From a virus, in IMG/VR virus record IMGVR_UViG_3300048061_000997, positions 1-40,911 of that record: a stretch of DNA of 40,911 nucleotides; one strand, 5' to 3'. The notes below the pieces were generated by a model. That model saw nothing but the letters and a program-made list of their open reading frames with translations. It ran no database searches and had not been told where the DNA came from. Positions 33,255-40,187 of this stretch are shown piece by piece (within the stretch, counting starts at the first letter, position 1; each line of letters opens with the position of its first letter). A program made the position numbers and the translations under genes.

Positions 33255-34041
33255 TGTAGATTGTAGAGTTGTGCCCTTGATTTCTCCACTTTTTTCCATC
33301 TTTGCATAAAATAGTTTTTATGTTGCCAAAGGAATTGGTACCAGTTAATTGCTTGTATTTGCAATTTTGTAAATTAAGGCACATGGTTATGACTGATTCA
33401 GGAACCTTAATCATATATTCTGGGTATCCATCTTCCCACATGATTTTTATTGCTTGTCTTAGAAACGATAGCGAATTAAAATATTTATCCATTTGATCTG
33501 GGTGTCCGATGGCAAATTGATCATTGATTTGATTTGGTAGAGATTGTTTTTCGTAAACAAAGCTGAAGCTGAATTCTTTTTTTAATTCTTCTTCGTGATT
33601 GTAAATATTTTCACTTTCGAATAAGGGCAGTCTAATTAATTTATTTTTTATGCAATCATTTTTTTCATGAATTTTAATTGGTTCGAGAACTTGTACGTCT
33701 GGGCGTAATCTAATTACTAAATCATAATCTAGTTTTTTAAGTAGTTTGTGATTGTGATATAATGTATGGCAGGCTTTTAGTCCTGCTAACATAGGTATTA
33801 GCCCTGGATTTGGCTCGCGATCGAGTTTGTCGATAGAGCCAATTACTTTCATTACTTGATTGAAGTTTAAGATATTTCTTTTGACGGGGTTGTAATATTT
33901 GCAAAAATCGTAAGACGGTTGATCATCCCAAGTTGTAACGAAAATGTCTGGCCTTAAGGGCCAGATAATATTCTCCATAATTGACATTGATGAGTCCTCC
34001 CAATCCCCTAGTTTTCCGCTAAAAAGTAACGCCGTCTTCAT
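33223..34041 (-). CDS. Putative glycosyltransferase (LRPD motif family)
   Basis: 272 aa. Begins with a strand MKTALLFSGKLGDW, then DIFVTTWDD (32-40), then YDLVIRLRPDVQV (106-118), where the D before the second strand is likely a metal or nucleotide ligand, and INDQFAIGHP (172-181). These four elements in this order are typical of an uncharacterised glycosyltransferase-like family seen in polysaccharide loci and phages. Starts with ATGA overlap with the GT9-like gene. The last 20 residues are a polar, Ser/Asn-rich tail overlapping the next gene. Function as a sugar transferase is an inference from family pattern and neighbours. Confidence 0.65.
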   Translation of the reverse strand: MKTALLFSGKLGDWEDSSMSIMENIIWPLRPDIFVTTWDDQPSYDFCKYYNPVKRNILNFNQVMKVIGSIDKLDREPNPGLIPMLAGLKACHTLYHNHKLLKKLDYDLVIRLRPDVQVLEPIKIHEKNDCIKNKLIRLPLFESENIYNHEEELKKEFSFSFVYEKQSLPNQINDQFAIGHPDQMDKYFNSLSFLRQAIKIMWEDGYPEYMIKVPESVITMCLNLQNCKYKQLTGTNSFGNIKTILCKDGKKWRNQGHNSTIYNESSNSTNSP

Positions 34042-34997
34042 TCTGTAATGTATTCAGTAATATCTCTTTGTGCAACCAGTTTTTCAATGTTATCTAAAAG
34101 ATGCGGGTATAATCTGTAGGCCGGATTTCTTAAACAGTTTTTTAACATGGTTGAGGCTCCGCTTATATCATAATGTAGTGGTAGCACATATCTATCGTTG
34201 AGTAGCCACCTGATTAGGTATGAATATTGTACAACTCCATATTGGGTGCAGTATTTAGAGAATGTAAAAACTGGCTTTCCATAGTGATATGGAATATATC
34301 TGATTCCTGAATCAATAGCAAGCATTGCGGTGCATCTTGATGAAATATCAAAAATAGACTCAACGGACTCGCTCATAAAGTGGAGTTTATCGTTATCTTC
34401 TGACATTAATTTTTTATATTTATGTTCTGATTCCTTATTGTACAAGATGATCATATCGAACTCTTGGGTGATATTTTTTACCAATTTGGAAATATACCAA
34501 TCTTCCATGTTTGAATCCGCGCCATCTCTCGCATAAAGATGGGCTAAAATAAATTTATCTGGAAACTGAGCGGTAGGATGAAACATTCTACCTTTCTTTT
34601 CTGGAGTGGGGAAGATTTGAAAATGCTTAAACCAATCAAAATCATAATTCATCCACTCAAGAGAATCAATATGAAGATCATAGAATTTATCGTAAGCGCC
34701 CTCCATTAGTTTAAGGTCTGTCGGTTTTACGTTTTTGATTGACCCTCGGTAATCTTCTTCTGGAAAATTAGAAGATTTAATTTTAAGGCTTTTGTACCTT
34801 TTTTCTTCCAAAACAAAAATATCATTAAAGTGAGATGGCCACATCTTTTTAAGGGTATCTGATTGGAATTTATTTCCCTCTGTGTCAGACCACAAATCAA
34901 TCCTGCAGCCAGGCCACTGCTCTTTAATTGCAGGAATAAATCTATTGGCCAACAGGTGGTCACCTAAGCCACCTTCCATTCTTACTGATATTTTCAT
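34038..34997 (-). CDS. GT9-like (heptosyltransferase-type GT-B) glycosyltransferase
   Basis: 319 aa. The N-terminal Rossmann strand and glycine loop RMEGGLGDHLLANRFIPAI (6-24) match GT9 enzymes, as does the spacing to the second half with FILAHLYARDG and the donor-site segment AMLAIDSGIRYIPYHYGKPVFTF (about 225-247). Unlike the split GT9 pair at 22373-23700, both halves are in one protein here. It follows the winged-helix gene with a 4-base overlap and is the first enzyme of the glycan run. Probable cytoplasmic sugar transfer to an acceptor lipid or oligosaccharide; donor unknown. Confidence 0.72.
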   Translation of the reverse strand: MKISVRMEGGLGDHLLANRFIPAIKEQWPGCRIDLWSDTEGNKFQSDTLKKMWPSHFNDIFVLEEKRYKSLKIKSSNFPEEDYRGSIKNVKPTDLKLMEGAYDKFYDLHIDSLEWMNYDFDWFKHFQIFPTPEKKGRMFHPTAQFPDKFILAHLYARDGADSNMEDWYISKLVKNITQEFDMIILYNKESEHKYKKLMSEDNDKLHFMSESVESIFDISSRCTAMLAIDSGIRYIPYHYGKPVFTFSKYCTQYGVVQYSYLIRWLLNDRYVLPLHYDISGASTMLKNCLRNPAYRLYPHLLDNIEKLVAQRDITEYITE

Positions 34998-35308
34998 TGC
35001 TTACAGCCTTTTACTAACATTGTGTTATGATCAAGGACTAAGGTTTTTAATTGAGTCAGTGTTTTGTTGCAAGTTTTTTTTCTAACAATATGCTGAGCAC
35101 TGGACAGTCTTCCTAGGCTGGCGGATATTTTACCATAGGACATACCGCCTAAATCCTTTCCTATTCTATCGTTGGAAAAATATATAGGCTTTCCATGTGA
35201 AGCTTTTGATACAAGATAATTATAAACCACAAGATCATTTCCAATAAGCTTGCCGTTGATTATGTCTTGCTGAACCGCAAGAGGAATCTGTGTGAATTTT
35301 TTCATCAT
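34994..35308 (-). CDS. Winged-helix DNA-binding protein, candidate regulator
   Basis: 104 aa from ATG 35308. An ATG five codons upstream (35323) lies between the -35 and -10 of the promoter described below, so it would not be transcribed from it; starts at 35308 or 35305 (ATGATG) fit. The centre (IYFSNDRIGKDLGGMSYGKISASLGRLSSAQHIVRKK) reads as a helix-turn-helix followed by a wing, like the HTH_36 group in replication-initiator N-termini and phage regulators. The predicted transcript start coincides with the ATG, implying a leaderless mRNA. It heads the minus glycan run and faces the divergent plus-strand genes, so autoregulation at the operator-like repeats nearby is plausible but unproven. 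Confidence 0.65.
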   Translation of the reverse strand: MMKKFTQIPLAVQQDIINGKLIGNDLVVYNYLVSKASHGKPIYFSNDRIGKDLGGMSYGKISASLGRLSSAQHIVRKKTCNKTLTQLKTLVLDHNTMLVKGCKQ

Positions 35309-35313
35309 CAACG

Positions 35314-35342
35314 ATAATATCATTTACTCAACAAATAGTCAA
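35314..35342 (-). promoter_or_regulatory. Sigma-70-like promoter for the minus glycan run
   Basis: Minus strand -35 TTGACT (35342-35337, 5 of 6 consensus), 17-base spacer, -10 TATTAT (35319-35314, 5 of 6). The predicted start falls at about 35308-35307, the first base or two of the chosen ATG, so the transcript would be leaderless or nearly so. Confidence 0.6.
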
Positions 35343-35350
35343 GCAGAATT

Positions 35351-35385
35351 CAAAAAATTGTATCAGCGACATACAAAAAATTGTA
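35351..35385. promoter_or_regulatory. Operator-like direct repeat between divergent promoters
   Basis: CAAAAAATTGTA occurs twice, at 35351-35362 and 35374-35385, with a 23-base period (about two helical turns). The second copy extends to an imperfect palindrome TACAA-AAAA-TTGTA (35372-35385). A related site, ACAAATTGT (35448-35456), overlaps the edge of the plus promoter's -35 box. The arrangement suggests cooperative binding of a dimeric regulator; the adjacent winged-helix protein is the obvious candidate. AT-rich sequence makes chance similarity possible. Confidence 0.45.
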
Positions 35386-35444
35386 CGATGTTAATAATAT
35401 AGATATACATTGAATATTTTTTTAATAATTTATAAATATAAGAA

Positions 35445-35473
35445 TTGACAAATTGTAAAGAAGGTGTTATACT
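35445..35473 (+). promoter_or_regulatory. Strong sigma-70-like promoter for the plus early run
   Basis: Perfect -35 TTGACA (35445-35450), 17-base spacer, -10 TATACT (35468-35473) with an extended -10 TG at 35465-35466. The predicted start is about 35480, the A of the first ATG of the next gene. This is the best promoter in the window. Confidence 0.75.
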
Positions 35474-35479
35474 TTATGC

Positions 35480-35776
35480 ATGAAATTTATAGATTTAACC
35501 AAAGGAAAGCATTACATGATAAGATGCTCTGACTGGTCAGTAATAATTGAGGCTGAATCAGAAGAGGAGGCTTGCACCGAGACACTAACCCGAATGCTGC
35601 AAGAGAACGGAAGAGACTTAAAACTATCTTCAGTCATGATATCTCATGAGCTAAGGCCAGATGTAATGGAGGATGAATACGATGAATTGATATCATATCA
35701 CTCCGTCTCAAGAATGCTAGCTAACGCAGGGCATCATGAATTGTCCAGTAATGTTAAAACTGTTTTTGGAGCATAA
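35480..35776 (+). CDS. Small conserved-looking phage protein, function unknown
   Basis: 98 aa from ATG 35480. Not recognised. Two starts compete. ATG 35480 coincides with the predicted transcript start, so it would be translated leaderless. ATG 35516 (86 aa) has a good Shine-Dalgarno AAGGAA at 35502-35507, nine bases upstream, and begins directly at MIRCSDWSVIIEA, which looks like the first strand of a small alpha/beta fold (EEACTETLTRM helix follows). The later start suits the promoter plus a 36-base leader. Acidic protein with no membrane segment. First gene of the plus run and joined to the dNMP kinase gene by TAATG overlap, so probably made early. Confidence 0.6.
   Translation: MKFIDLTKGKHYMIRCSDWSVIIEAESEEEACTETLTRMLQENGRDLKLSSVMISHELRPDVMEDEYDELISYHSVSRMLANAGHHELSSNVKTVFGA
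35502..35507 (+). promoter_or_regulatory. Shine-Dalgarno sequence supporting the internal ATG at 35516
   Basis: AAGGAA with nine bases to ATG 35516. Recognisable Shine-Dalgarno sequences are rare in this window, which is why it bears on the start choice of this gene. Confidence 0.5.
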
Positions 35777-36324
35777 TGAAAGTAGTTGGCATATCAGGGT
35801 TAGCTAGAAGCGGTAAAGACAGTTTCTATTTTTTCGCTCGAGACAAGCTTAGGGAAAAAGGAGTAAATTCATGTAGAATGGCTTTTGCCGACGAACTAAA
35901 GAACGAGTGCGACGATTTCCTTAAAGATAACTTAGGAATATCCTCTTTTACAGAAAATAATTCTGAAAAAGAATTAATCAGGCCATTCTTGGTTACTTAC
36001 GGCACACACTTAAGAAGAAAAATTGACCCAAACTGCTGGATTAATAAACTTAATAGTAAAATCCAAGACAAGAAAAAAGAAAAAAAAGTTGTGTTTATAA
36101 CCGATGTTAGATTTGAAAATGAAATAGACTGGGTTCACTCTTTGGGTGGAAAAGCTGTTCATGTAACTCGAGACGGAATCGTCGCTCCTAATAAAGAAGA
36201 ATTAGATAATGACCCTGTTCTTAAAAGTAAATCAGACTTTTTTATAGAGTGGCTGGACTTTGCGCCCGAAAACGAAAATGAAATATCGAATATTGTAGAT
36301 GAAGCACTACAATCTATTTTATGA
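35776..36324 (+). CDS. Deoxynucleoside monophosphate kinase
   Basis: 182 aa. P-loop GLARSGKD at 8-15, near the N-terminal strand MKVVGIS; a middle helix with RRKIDPNCWI; and the Walker-B-like segment VVFITDVRFENEID. This order is typical of phage dNMP kinases (T4 gene 1 type) and related adenylate-kinase-fold proteins. The enzyme phosphorylates dNMPs released from host DNA or made by phage enzymes to dNDPs for replication. The start overlaps the previous stop by one base (TAATG) and has GGAG a few bases upstream, one of the few clear ribosome-binding sites here. Cytoplasmic. Confidence 0.85.
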   Translation: MKVVGISGLARSGKDSFYFFARDKLREKGVNSCRMAFADELKNECDDFLKDNLGISSFTENNSEKELIRPFLVTYGTHLRRKIDPNCWINKLNSKIQDKKKEKKVVFITDVRFENEIDWVHSLGGKAVHVTRDGIVAPNKEELDNDPVLKSKSDFFIEWLDFAPENENEISNIVDEALQSIL

Positions 36325-36914
36325 ATCAAGATGTAAATGATTTAACGCTTGTAGAAAACATACAAAATAATGTTGATGTCGAAGATAGCTTGAAACTATT
36401 AATTGATAGGCACAGTGGAATATATATTGAAATGGTAAACTCGTACGCAAGCCCAAATAGCCCCTTTATAGATTATGATGACTTAATTAACGATAAGGAA
36501 TATAAAATTTATGATGCCGCAAAGAAATTCGATAAAGATAGGGGTGCTAAATTTAGCACTTATCTCGGCAATGAAACCAAATGGATGTGCTTAAACACAT
36601 ACAATAGAAACAAAAGGCGCCCTGCATGGCATAGCGATTTTCTAGAAAACCTACCAACGGAAGAAGAAGAATGTGATACTATTTCAGAAAGCATTAAGCA
36701 GGATTTATTTAACAAGGTTATTGAGGTAATAAAGGATCACCCTGATAAAAGAGTAGAAAAAATATTTGAAATGAGATATGTGCAAGGAACAAAGAATAAA
36801 TTAATGTCATGGAAAAAAATTGGCAACGAAATGAATCTCAGCATTCAGGGTTGCATTAATATACATAACTCCGCAGTTAAAAACTTCCAAGAACAACTAT
36901 CCAAAGATATATGA
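36321..36914 (+). CDS. Phage-encoded RNA polymerase sigma factor (sigma-70 family)
   Basis: 197 aa. Region 2 is seen at about 51-100: DYDDLINDKEYKIYDAAKKF then KFSTYLGNETKWM and a basic stretch NRNKRR, matching the core-binding and -10 recognition helices of small sigma factors. Region 4 is at about 128-192 (KIFEMRYVQGTK, MSWKKIGNEMNLSIQGCINI), a helix-turn-helix for -35 contact. An acidic linker of about 25 residues separates them; regions 1 and 3 are missing, as in phage and ECF-type factors. It overlaps the dNMP kinase stop by four bases. Likely role: direct host RNA polymerase to phage middle or late promoters, comparable to T4 gp55. No anti-sigma gene is seen beside it. Confidence 0.8.
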   Translation: MNQDVNDLTLVENIQNNVDVEDSLKLLIDRHSGIYIEMVNSYASPNSPFIDYDDLINDKEYKIYDAAKKFDKDRGAKFSTYLGNETKWMCLNTYNRNKRRPAWHSDFLENLPTEEEECDTISESIKQDLFNKVIEVIKDHPDKRVEKIFEMRYVQGTKNKLMSWKKIGNEMNLSIQGCINIHNSAVKNFQEQLSKDI

Positions 36915-37294
36915 ATAAATTTATAGGACTGGGCAACTTAACCAAAGATCCCATTTTAAAAAAAATACCCAATGGCAATAATGTATGCAGTTTCAGTATT
37001 GCAATAAATAATAAAATTAATAATTCGGTTTTTTATATAGATGTTGAAACATGGAATAGTGTTGCGGAAAATTGCAACAGGTTCTTAACTAAAGGAAGAA
37101 AAGTTTTAATCGAAGGAAAATTAATATTAAATAACTGGACCTCAAAAACCGGAGAGAATAGAACTAAGATATTTTGCAGGGCAGACTTTGTAAATTTCCT
37201 AGATAAAAACGAAGAATTAGACCAAGATAAAGTCGCAGAGCAAAAAGCCAGTGAAATACTAGAAGACGACGAATTCGCTGACATACCATTTTAA
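36911..37294 (+). CDS. ssb: Single-stranded DNA-binding protein (OB fold)
   Basis: 127 aa. The N-terminal OB fold has the bacterial SSB pattern: MNKFIGLGNLTKDP, FSIAINN, FYIDVETWNSVAENC, FLTKGRKVLIEGKLILNNW. After residue 98 a short acidic linker leads to the canonical tip DDEFADIPF, which recruits repair and replication proteins in bacteria. It overlaps the sigma gene by four bases (ATGA). Coats ssDNA in replication and recombination. It is shorter than E. coli SSB (178 aa) because the linker is short. Confidence 0.95.
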   Translation: MNKFIGLGNLTKDPILKKIPNGNNVCSFSIAINNKINNSVFYIDVETWNSVAENCNRFLTKGRKVLIEGKLILNNWTSKTGENRTKIFCRADFVNFLDKNEELDQDKVAEQKASEILEDDEFADIPF

Positions 37295-37295
37295 T

Positions 37296-38351
37296 ATGAA
37301 AAATTTAATATACAAAGGCCCATTAAATTCTCTTTCTTTTGGAAATGTCTCATTTAACCTTTTAAAAGAAATGTATAATCAAGACATGAACGTAGCTATA
37401 TTCCCGCATGGAAATGTTGATGTCAGCTCTTTTGGGTCTATCGATAAAGATCTTAAAGATTGGGTTGAAAAAGGAGTCAACGATAGATACTCAATGCTTG
37501 ATCAAGATACAACAACTCTTCAAATGTGGCACCTCAATGGATCTGAAAACAGAATATCTAAAAAACAAATACTATATACATTTTACGAATTAGATAGCCC
37601 AACAAAAGAAGAAAAAAAACTATGCGAGTTTCAGGATAAAACCTTTTTTAGCTCTTCAACAGCTTCCGCTTTATTTTCAAATTCCAGTTTTGCCCCTTTG
37701 GGTTTTGATGATACGTTTTATAACACAAACAAGACTTACATGCAAAACAAAATACATTTCGGAATTATGGGCAAGTTTGAAAAAAGAAAACATACAGAAA
37801 AAATAATCAAAACCTGGATTAAAAAATATGGTAATAATTATGATTACCAATTAACATGCTGTATTACCAATCCATTCTTCAAAAAGGAACAGATGGAGGG
37901 AATTATAAATAACATACTTGAAGGCAAAAGAGTTGGTAATGTTAATTTTTTACCATTTCTTCCTAAAAATTCTCAAGTAAATGATTATCTTAATTCAATT
38001 GATATTGATCTAGGAGGTATGAGCGGTGCAGAAGGATGGAATCTGCCTTCATTTAATGCAACCTGCTTAGGAAAGTGGAGTATAGTTCTCAACTGTAGCG
38101 CTCACAAAGATTGGGCTAACAATAAAAATTGCATCTTAATAGATCCTGCAGGAAAAGAACCTGTCTATGATAACATCTTTTTTAAAGAAGGTGCGGAATT
38201 TAATCAAGGCAATATTTATACATTTGACGAAGATGAATTTATAGAGTCAATGAAATTAGCAGAAACAAAGTGTAAAAACTTAAATACTGAAGGTCAAAAG
38301 TTAAAAGAAAAATTTACTTATAAAAAAACATTAAAGACAATATTATCTTAA
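37296..38351 (+). CDS. GT4-like GT-B glycosyltransferase
   Basis: 351 aa. N-terminal part has YKGPLNSLSFGNVS (acceptor-side loop), ILYTFYELDSPT and PLGFDDTFY, then a second Rossmann domain with IHFGIMGKFEKRKHTEKII and the donor-site pattern DLGGMSGAEGWNLPSFNATCLG (Glu in AEGWNLP), all in the order of GT4 enzymes. No membrane segment or signal peptide. It lies among replication and expression genes rather than in the glycan run on the opposite strand. Two bases after the SSB stop, no Shine-Dalgarno. Possible targets: host wall or LPS, phage DNA base modification, or virion glycosylation. None can be singled out. Confidence 0.8.
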   Translation: MKNLIYKGPLNSLSFGNVSFNLLKEMYNQDMNVAIFPHGNVDVSSFGSIDKDLKDWVEKGVNDRYSMLDQDTTTLQMWHLNGSENRISKKQILYTFYELDSPTKEEKKLCEFQDKTFFSSSTASALFSNSSFAPLGFDDTFYNTNKTYMQNKIHFGIMGKFEKRKHTEKIIKTWIKKYGNNYDYQLTCCITNPFFKKEQMEGIINNILEGKRVGNVNFLPFLPKNSQVNDYLNSIDIDLGGMSGAEGWNLPSFNATCLGKWSIVLNCSAHKDWANNKNCILIDPAGKEPVYDNIFFKEGAEFNQGNIYTFDEDEFIESMKLAETKCKNLNTEGQKLKEKFTYKKTLKTILS

Positions 38352-38352
38352 T

Positions 38353-38697
38353 ATGCCATTATATACATACGAACATCCTATTACATCAGAAGAAATAGAT
38401 ATCATTCAAGGAATGAATGATCAACACGAATATACAGACGAAGATGGAGTAAAATGGAAAAGAGTTTTTTACAGCCCAGAAGCAAGTATTGATTCGGCCA
38501 TAGATCCCTTTAGTACTCAATCTTTTAGAGAAAAAACGGATAGCACTAAAGGAACAATGGGAGATATAATGGATAAAAGCAAAGAATTAAGTCAACAACG
38601 CAAAGATAAGCTTGGTTACGACCCTATTCAACAAAAATATTTCAAAGATTATAGCAAGAAAAGAAGAGGGTTGAAACACCCCCAGGATAAGAGTTAA
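38353..38697 (+). CDS. Small FmdB-like protein lacking zinc-binding cysteines
   Basis: 114 aa. The beginning MPLYTYEHP..., with a following IIQGMNDQHEY segment and GVKWKRVFYSP, resembles the N-terminal region of FmdB-type zinc-ribbon regulators (MPxYxYxCxxC), but there are no Cys residues at all, so no zinc could be bound that way. The C-terminal 60 residues are polar and charged, ending in a lysine-rich tail. One base after the GT4 stop. Phage proteins of this kind often precede structural genes; function unknown. Confidence 0.5.
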   Translation: MPLYTYEHPITSEEIDIIQGMNDQHEYTDEDGVKWKRVFYSPEASIDSAIDPFSTQSFREKTDSTKGTMGDIMDKSKELSQQRKDKLGYDPIQQKYFKDYSKKRRGLKHPQDKS

Positions 38698-38721
38698 AAA
38701 TTAAGTGTAATAATCTCCTGT

Positions 38722-40185
38722 ATGGCCAATGGAGATTATAAAAATAATCCGTTATATTCGGATATTACGCAGTTAGACCACTTATCTCCTGCGCCTGTAT
38801 TTCAATACTTCTGGAATAAAGAGTCTGGGAGGTGGGAGCCTCAAGGAAAAATAGAATTAAATGTTGAAAATTTAGACCTAGAAATAGATCTAACTTCAAC
38901 AAATACTATCTTAAACGGAATAGCTGATGATGTATCAAATCTAAGCGGCTATCTTTCTGGCATAAATTTTAATGTATCTGTAGATAGTGACACCACTGCA
39001 CACGGATTACTTTCTGGAATTTCTGGAGCTTTGTCAAATCTTGACTCTAATAATTCAGACCTAGAAACTCATAGATTACTTTCAGGTATATCTTCTGGTC
39101 TATCAGATATACATGTTGACGTAGAGATAGACAGTGACCTAGAAACCCACAGATTACTATCCGGAGTTTCAGGAGAATTATCCAGATTAAAAATTGACGA
39201 TACAGAAACTCACAGATTACTATCTGGGGTTTCAGGAGAACTTTCCAATATCAATATTGACGATACAGAAACTCACAGATTACTATCTGGGGTTTCAGGA
39301 GAACTTTCCAATATCAATATTGACGATACAGAAACTCACAGATTACTATCTGGGGTTTCAGGAGAACTTTCCAATATCAATATCGATGATACCGAAACTC
39401 ATAGATTACTCTCGGGTATCTCTGGAGAACTTTCTAATATACATGTTGACGTAGAATTAGATTCCGACACAAAAACTCACGAACTTCTTTCTGGAGTCAT
39501 ATCTAAATTAAGTAATATTGGTTTTTCCGGCGAAGGAGTAACTATAAAACGAAGTGACGCTCAGCCTTATAAAAAAAGAACAAAAACTGTTAACCAAAAA
39601 ATAGAAGAAGATTTCATATTAATGGAAGATATACCAGAGAATTTAAGGTATGGCACTGACTCTGGAAGTTGTTACGGAACAAATAAAAATTTAATGGATG
39701 ATGTTTTTGGCACTTATTTTGAAAATGGAAGAATGAATAAAAGCGAACTAGAAATAGCTCACCCAGCACATTTTTTACATTCAGAATGCACTCCTCAAGA
39801 TAGATGCGTTGACTCATTTAGCACATTTCATACAGACACACAATTTTCACTTCGCCAAGAAAACGTTTCAGCGAGTTTAATAAATTCCTACGAACTAGAG
39901 GATTATAACAACTTATATGAAAGAGGCTTAATGGATCACATTGTAATTTTCAATGAATCATCATACCCAATACAATTCCATACTGCAGACAGAAGGTTAA
40001 ATAAAAATGAACCAGTCTCACCCAAAAATGAAGATTTAATATTTATTGACTCAGATATGGGGGTAAAGATAGATAATGATGAAGCAGGGAGGGTTTTTAT
40101 TAAAAGACCTCACACTATTTCTGGATATACAGTTAAATACTCTATAGTATATAAAGTAACAGGCGATAACGATGTAATTAAATAA
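38722..40185 (+). CDS. Repeat-rich virion/fibre-like protein (ETHRLLSGVSGELSN repeats)
   Basis: 487 aa. Residues about 1-50 form a short folded N-terminus (FQYFWNKESGRWEPQG). About 50-270 is a helical repeat region: units of 21 residues of the type DDTETHRLLSGVSGELSNINI, three of them identical or nearly identical in DNA and others diverged, so coiled-coil or triple-helical stalk is likely. About 275-487 is a globular end with Cys residues (CTPQDRC) and a closing strand set (RPHTISGYTVKYSIVY). The layout (N-terminal attachment, repeat stalk, C-terminal head) suits a virion fibre or head/tail decoration. The gene has no Shine-Dalgarno. Function inferred; not recognised by name. Confidence 0.6.
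   Translation: MANGDYKNNPLYSDITQLDHLSPAPVFQYFWNKESGRWEPQGKIELNVENLDLEIDLTSTNTILNGIADDVSNLSGYLSGINFNVSVDSDTTAHGLLSGISGALSNLDSNNSDLETHRLLSGISSGLSDIHVDVEIDSDLETHRLLSGVSGELSRLKIDDTETHRLLSGVSGELSNINIDDTETHRLLSGVSGELSNINIDDTETHRLLSGVSGELSNINIDDTETHRLLSGISGELSNIHVDVELDSDTKTHELLSGVISKLSNIGFSGEGVTIKRSDAQPYKKRTKTVNQKIEEDFILMEDIPENLRYGTDSGSCYGTNKNLMDDVFGTYFENGRMNKSELEIAHPAHFLHSECTPQDRCVDSFSTFHTDTQFSLRQENVSASLINSYELEDYNNLYERGLMDHIVIFNESSYPIQFHTADRRLNKNEPVSPKNEDLIFIDSDMGVKIDNDEAGRVFIKRPHTISGYTVKYSIVYKVTGDNDVIK
39196..39447 (+). repeat. 63-bp in-frame tandem repeat, four units
   Basis: Units begin at 39196, 39259, 39322 and 39385. Units one to three are identical except for the last base of unit three; unit four is diverged at third codon positions and its end. 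Further diverged copies lie upstream to about 38990. Because 63 is a multiple of three, unit gain or loss keeps the frame and changes stalk length by 21 residues. Confidence 0.95.
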
Positions 40186-40187
40186 AC

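Noticed and set aside
33255-33299. Earlier ATG for the GT2-like gene
   Set aside because: It overlaps the upstream gene by 77 bases and adds a polar stretch ahead of the conserved first strand.
35324-35479. A small RNA or tRNA gene in the longest intergenic gap
   Set aside because: The 156 bases hold the two promoters and AT-rich repeats; no cloverleaf or stable hairpin with a T-run is visible.
39194-39454. A second open frame through the 63-bp repeats
   Set aside because: It is open only because the unit length is a multiple of three; the other frame carries the conserved protein and extends far on both sides.
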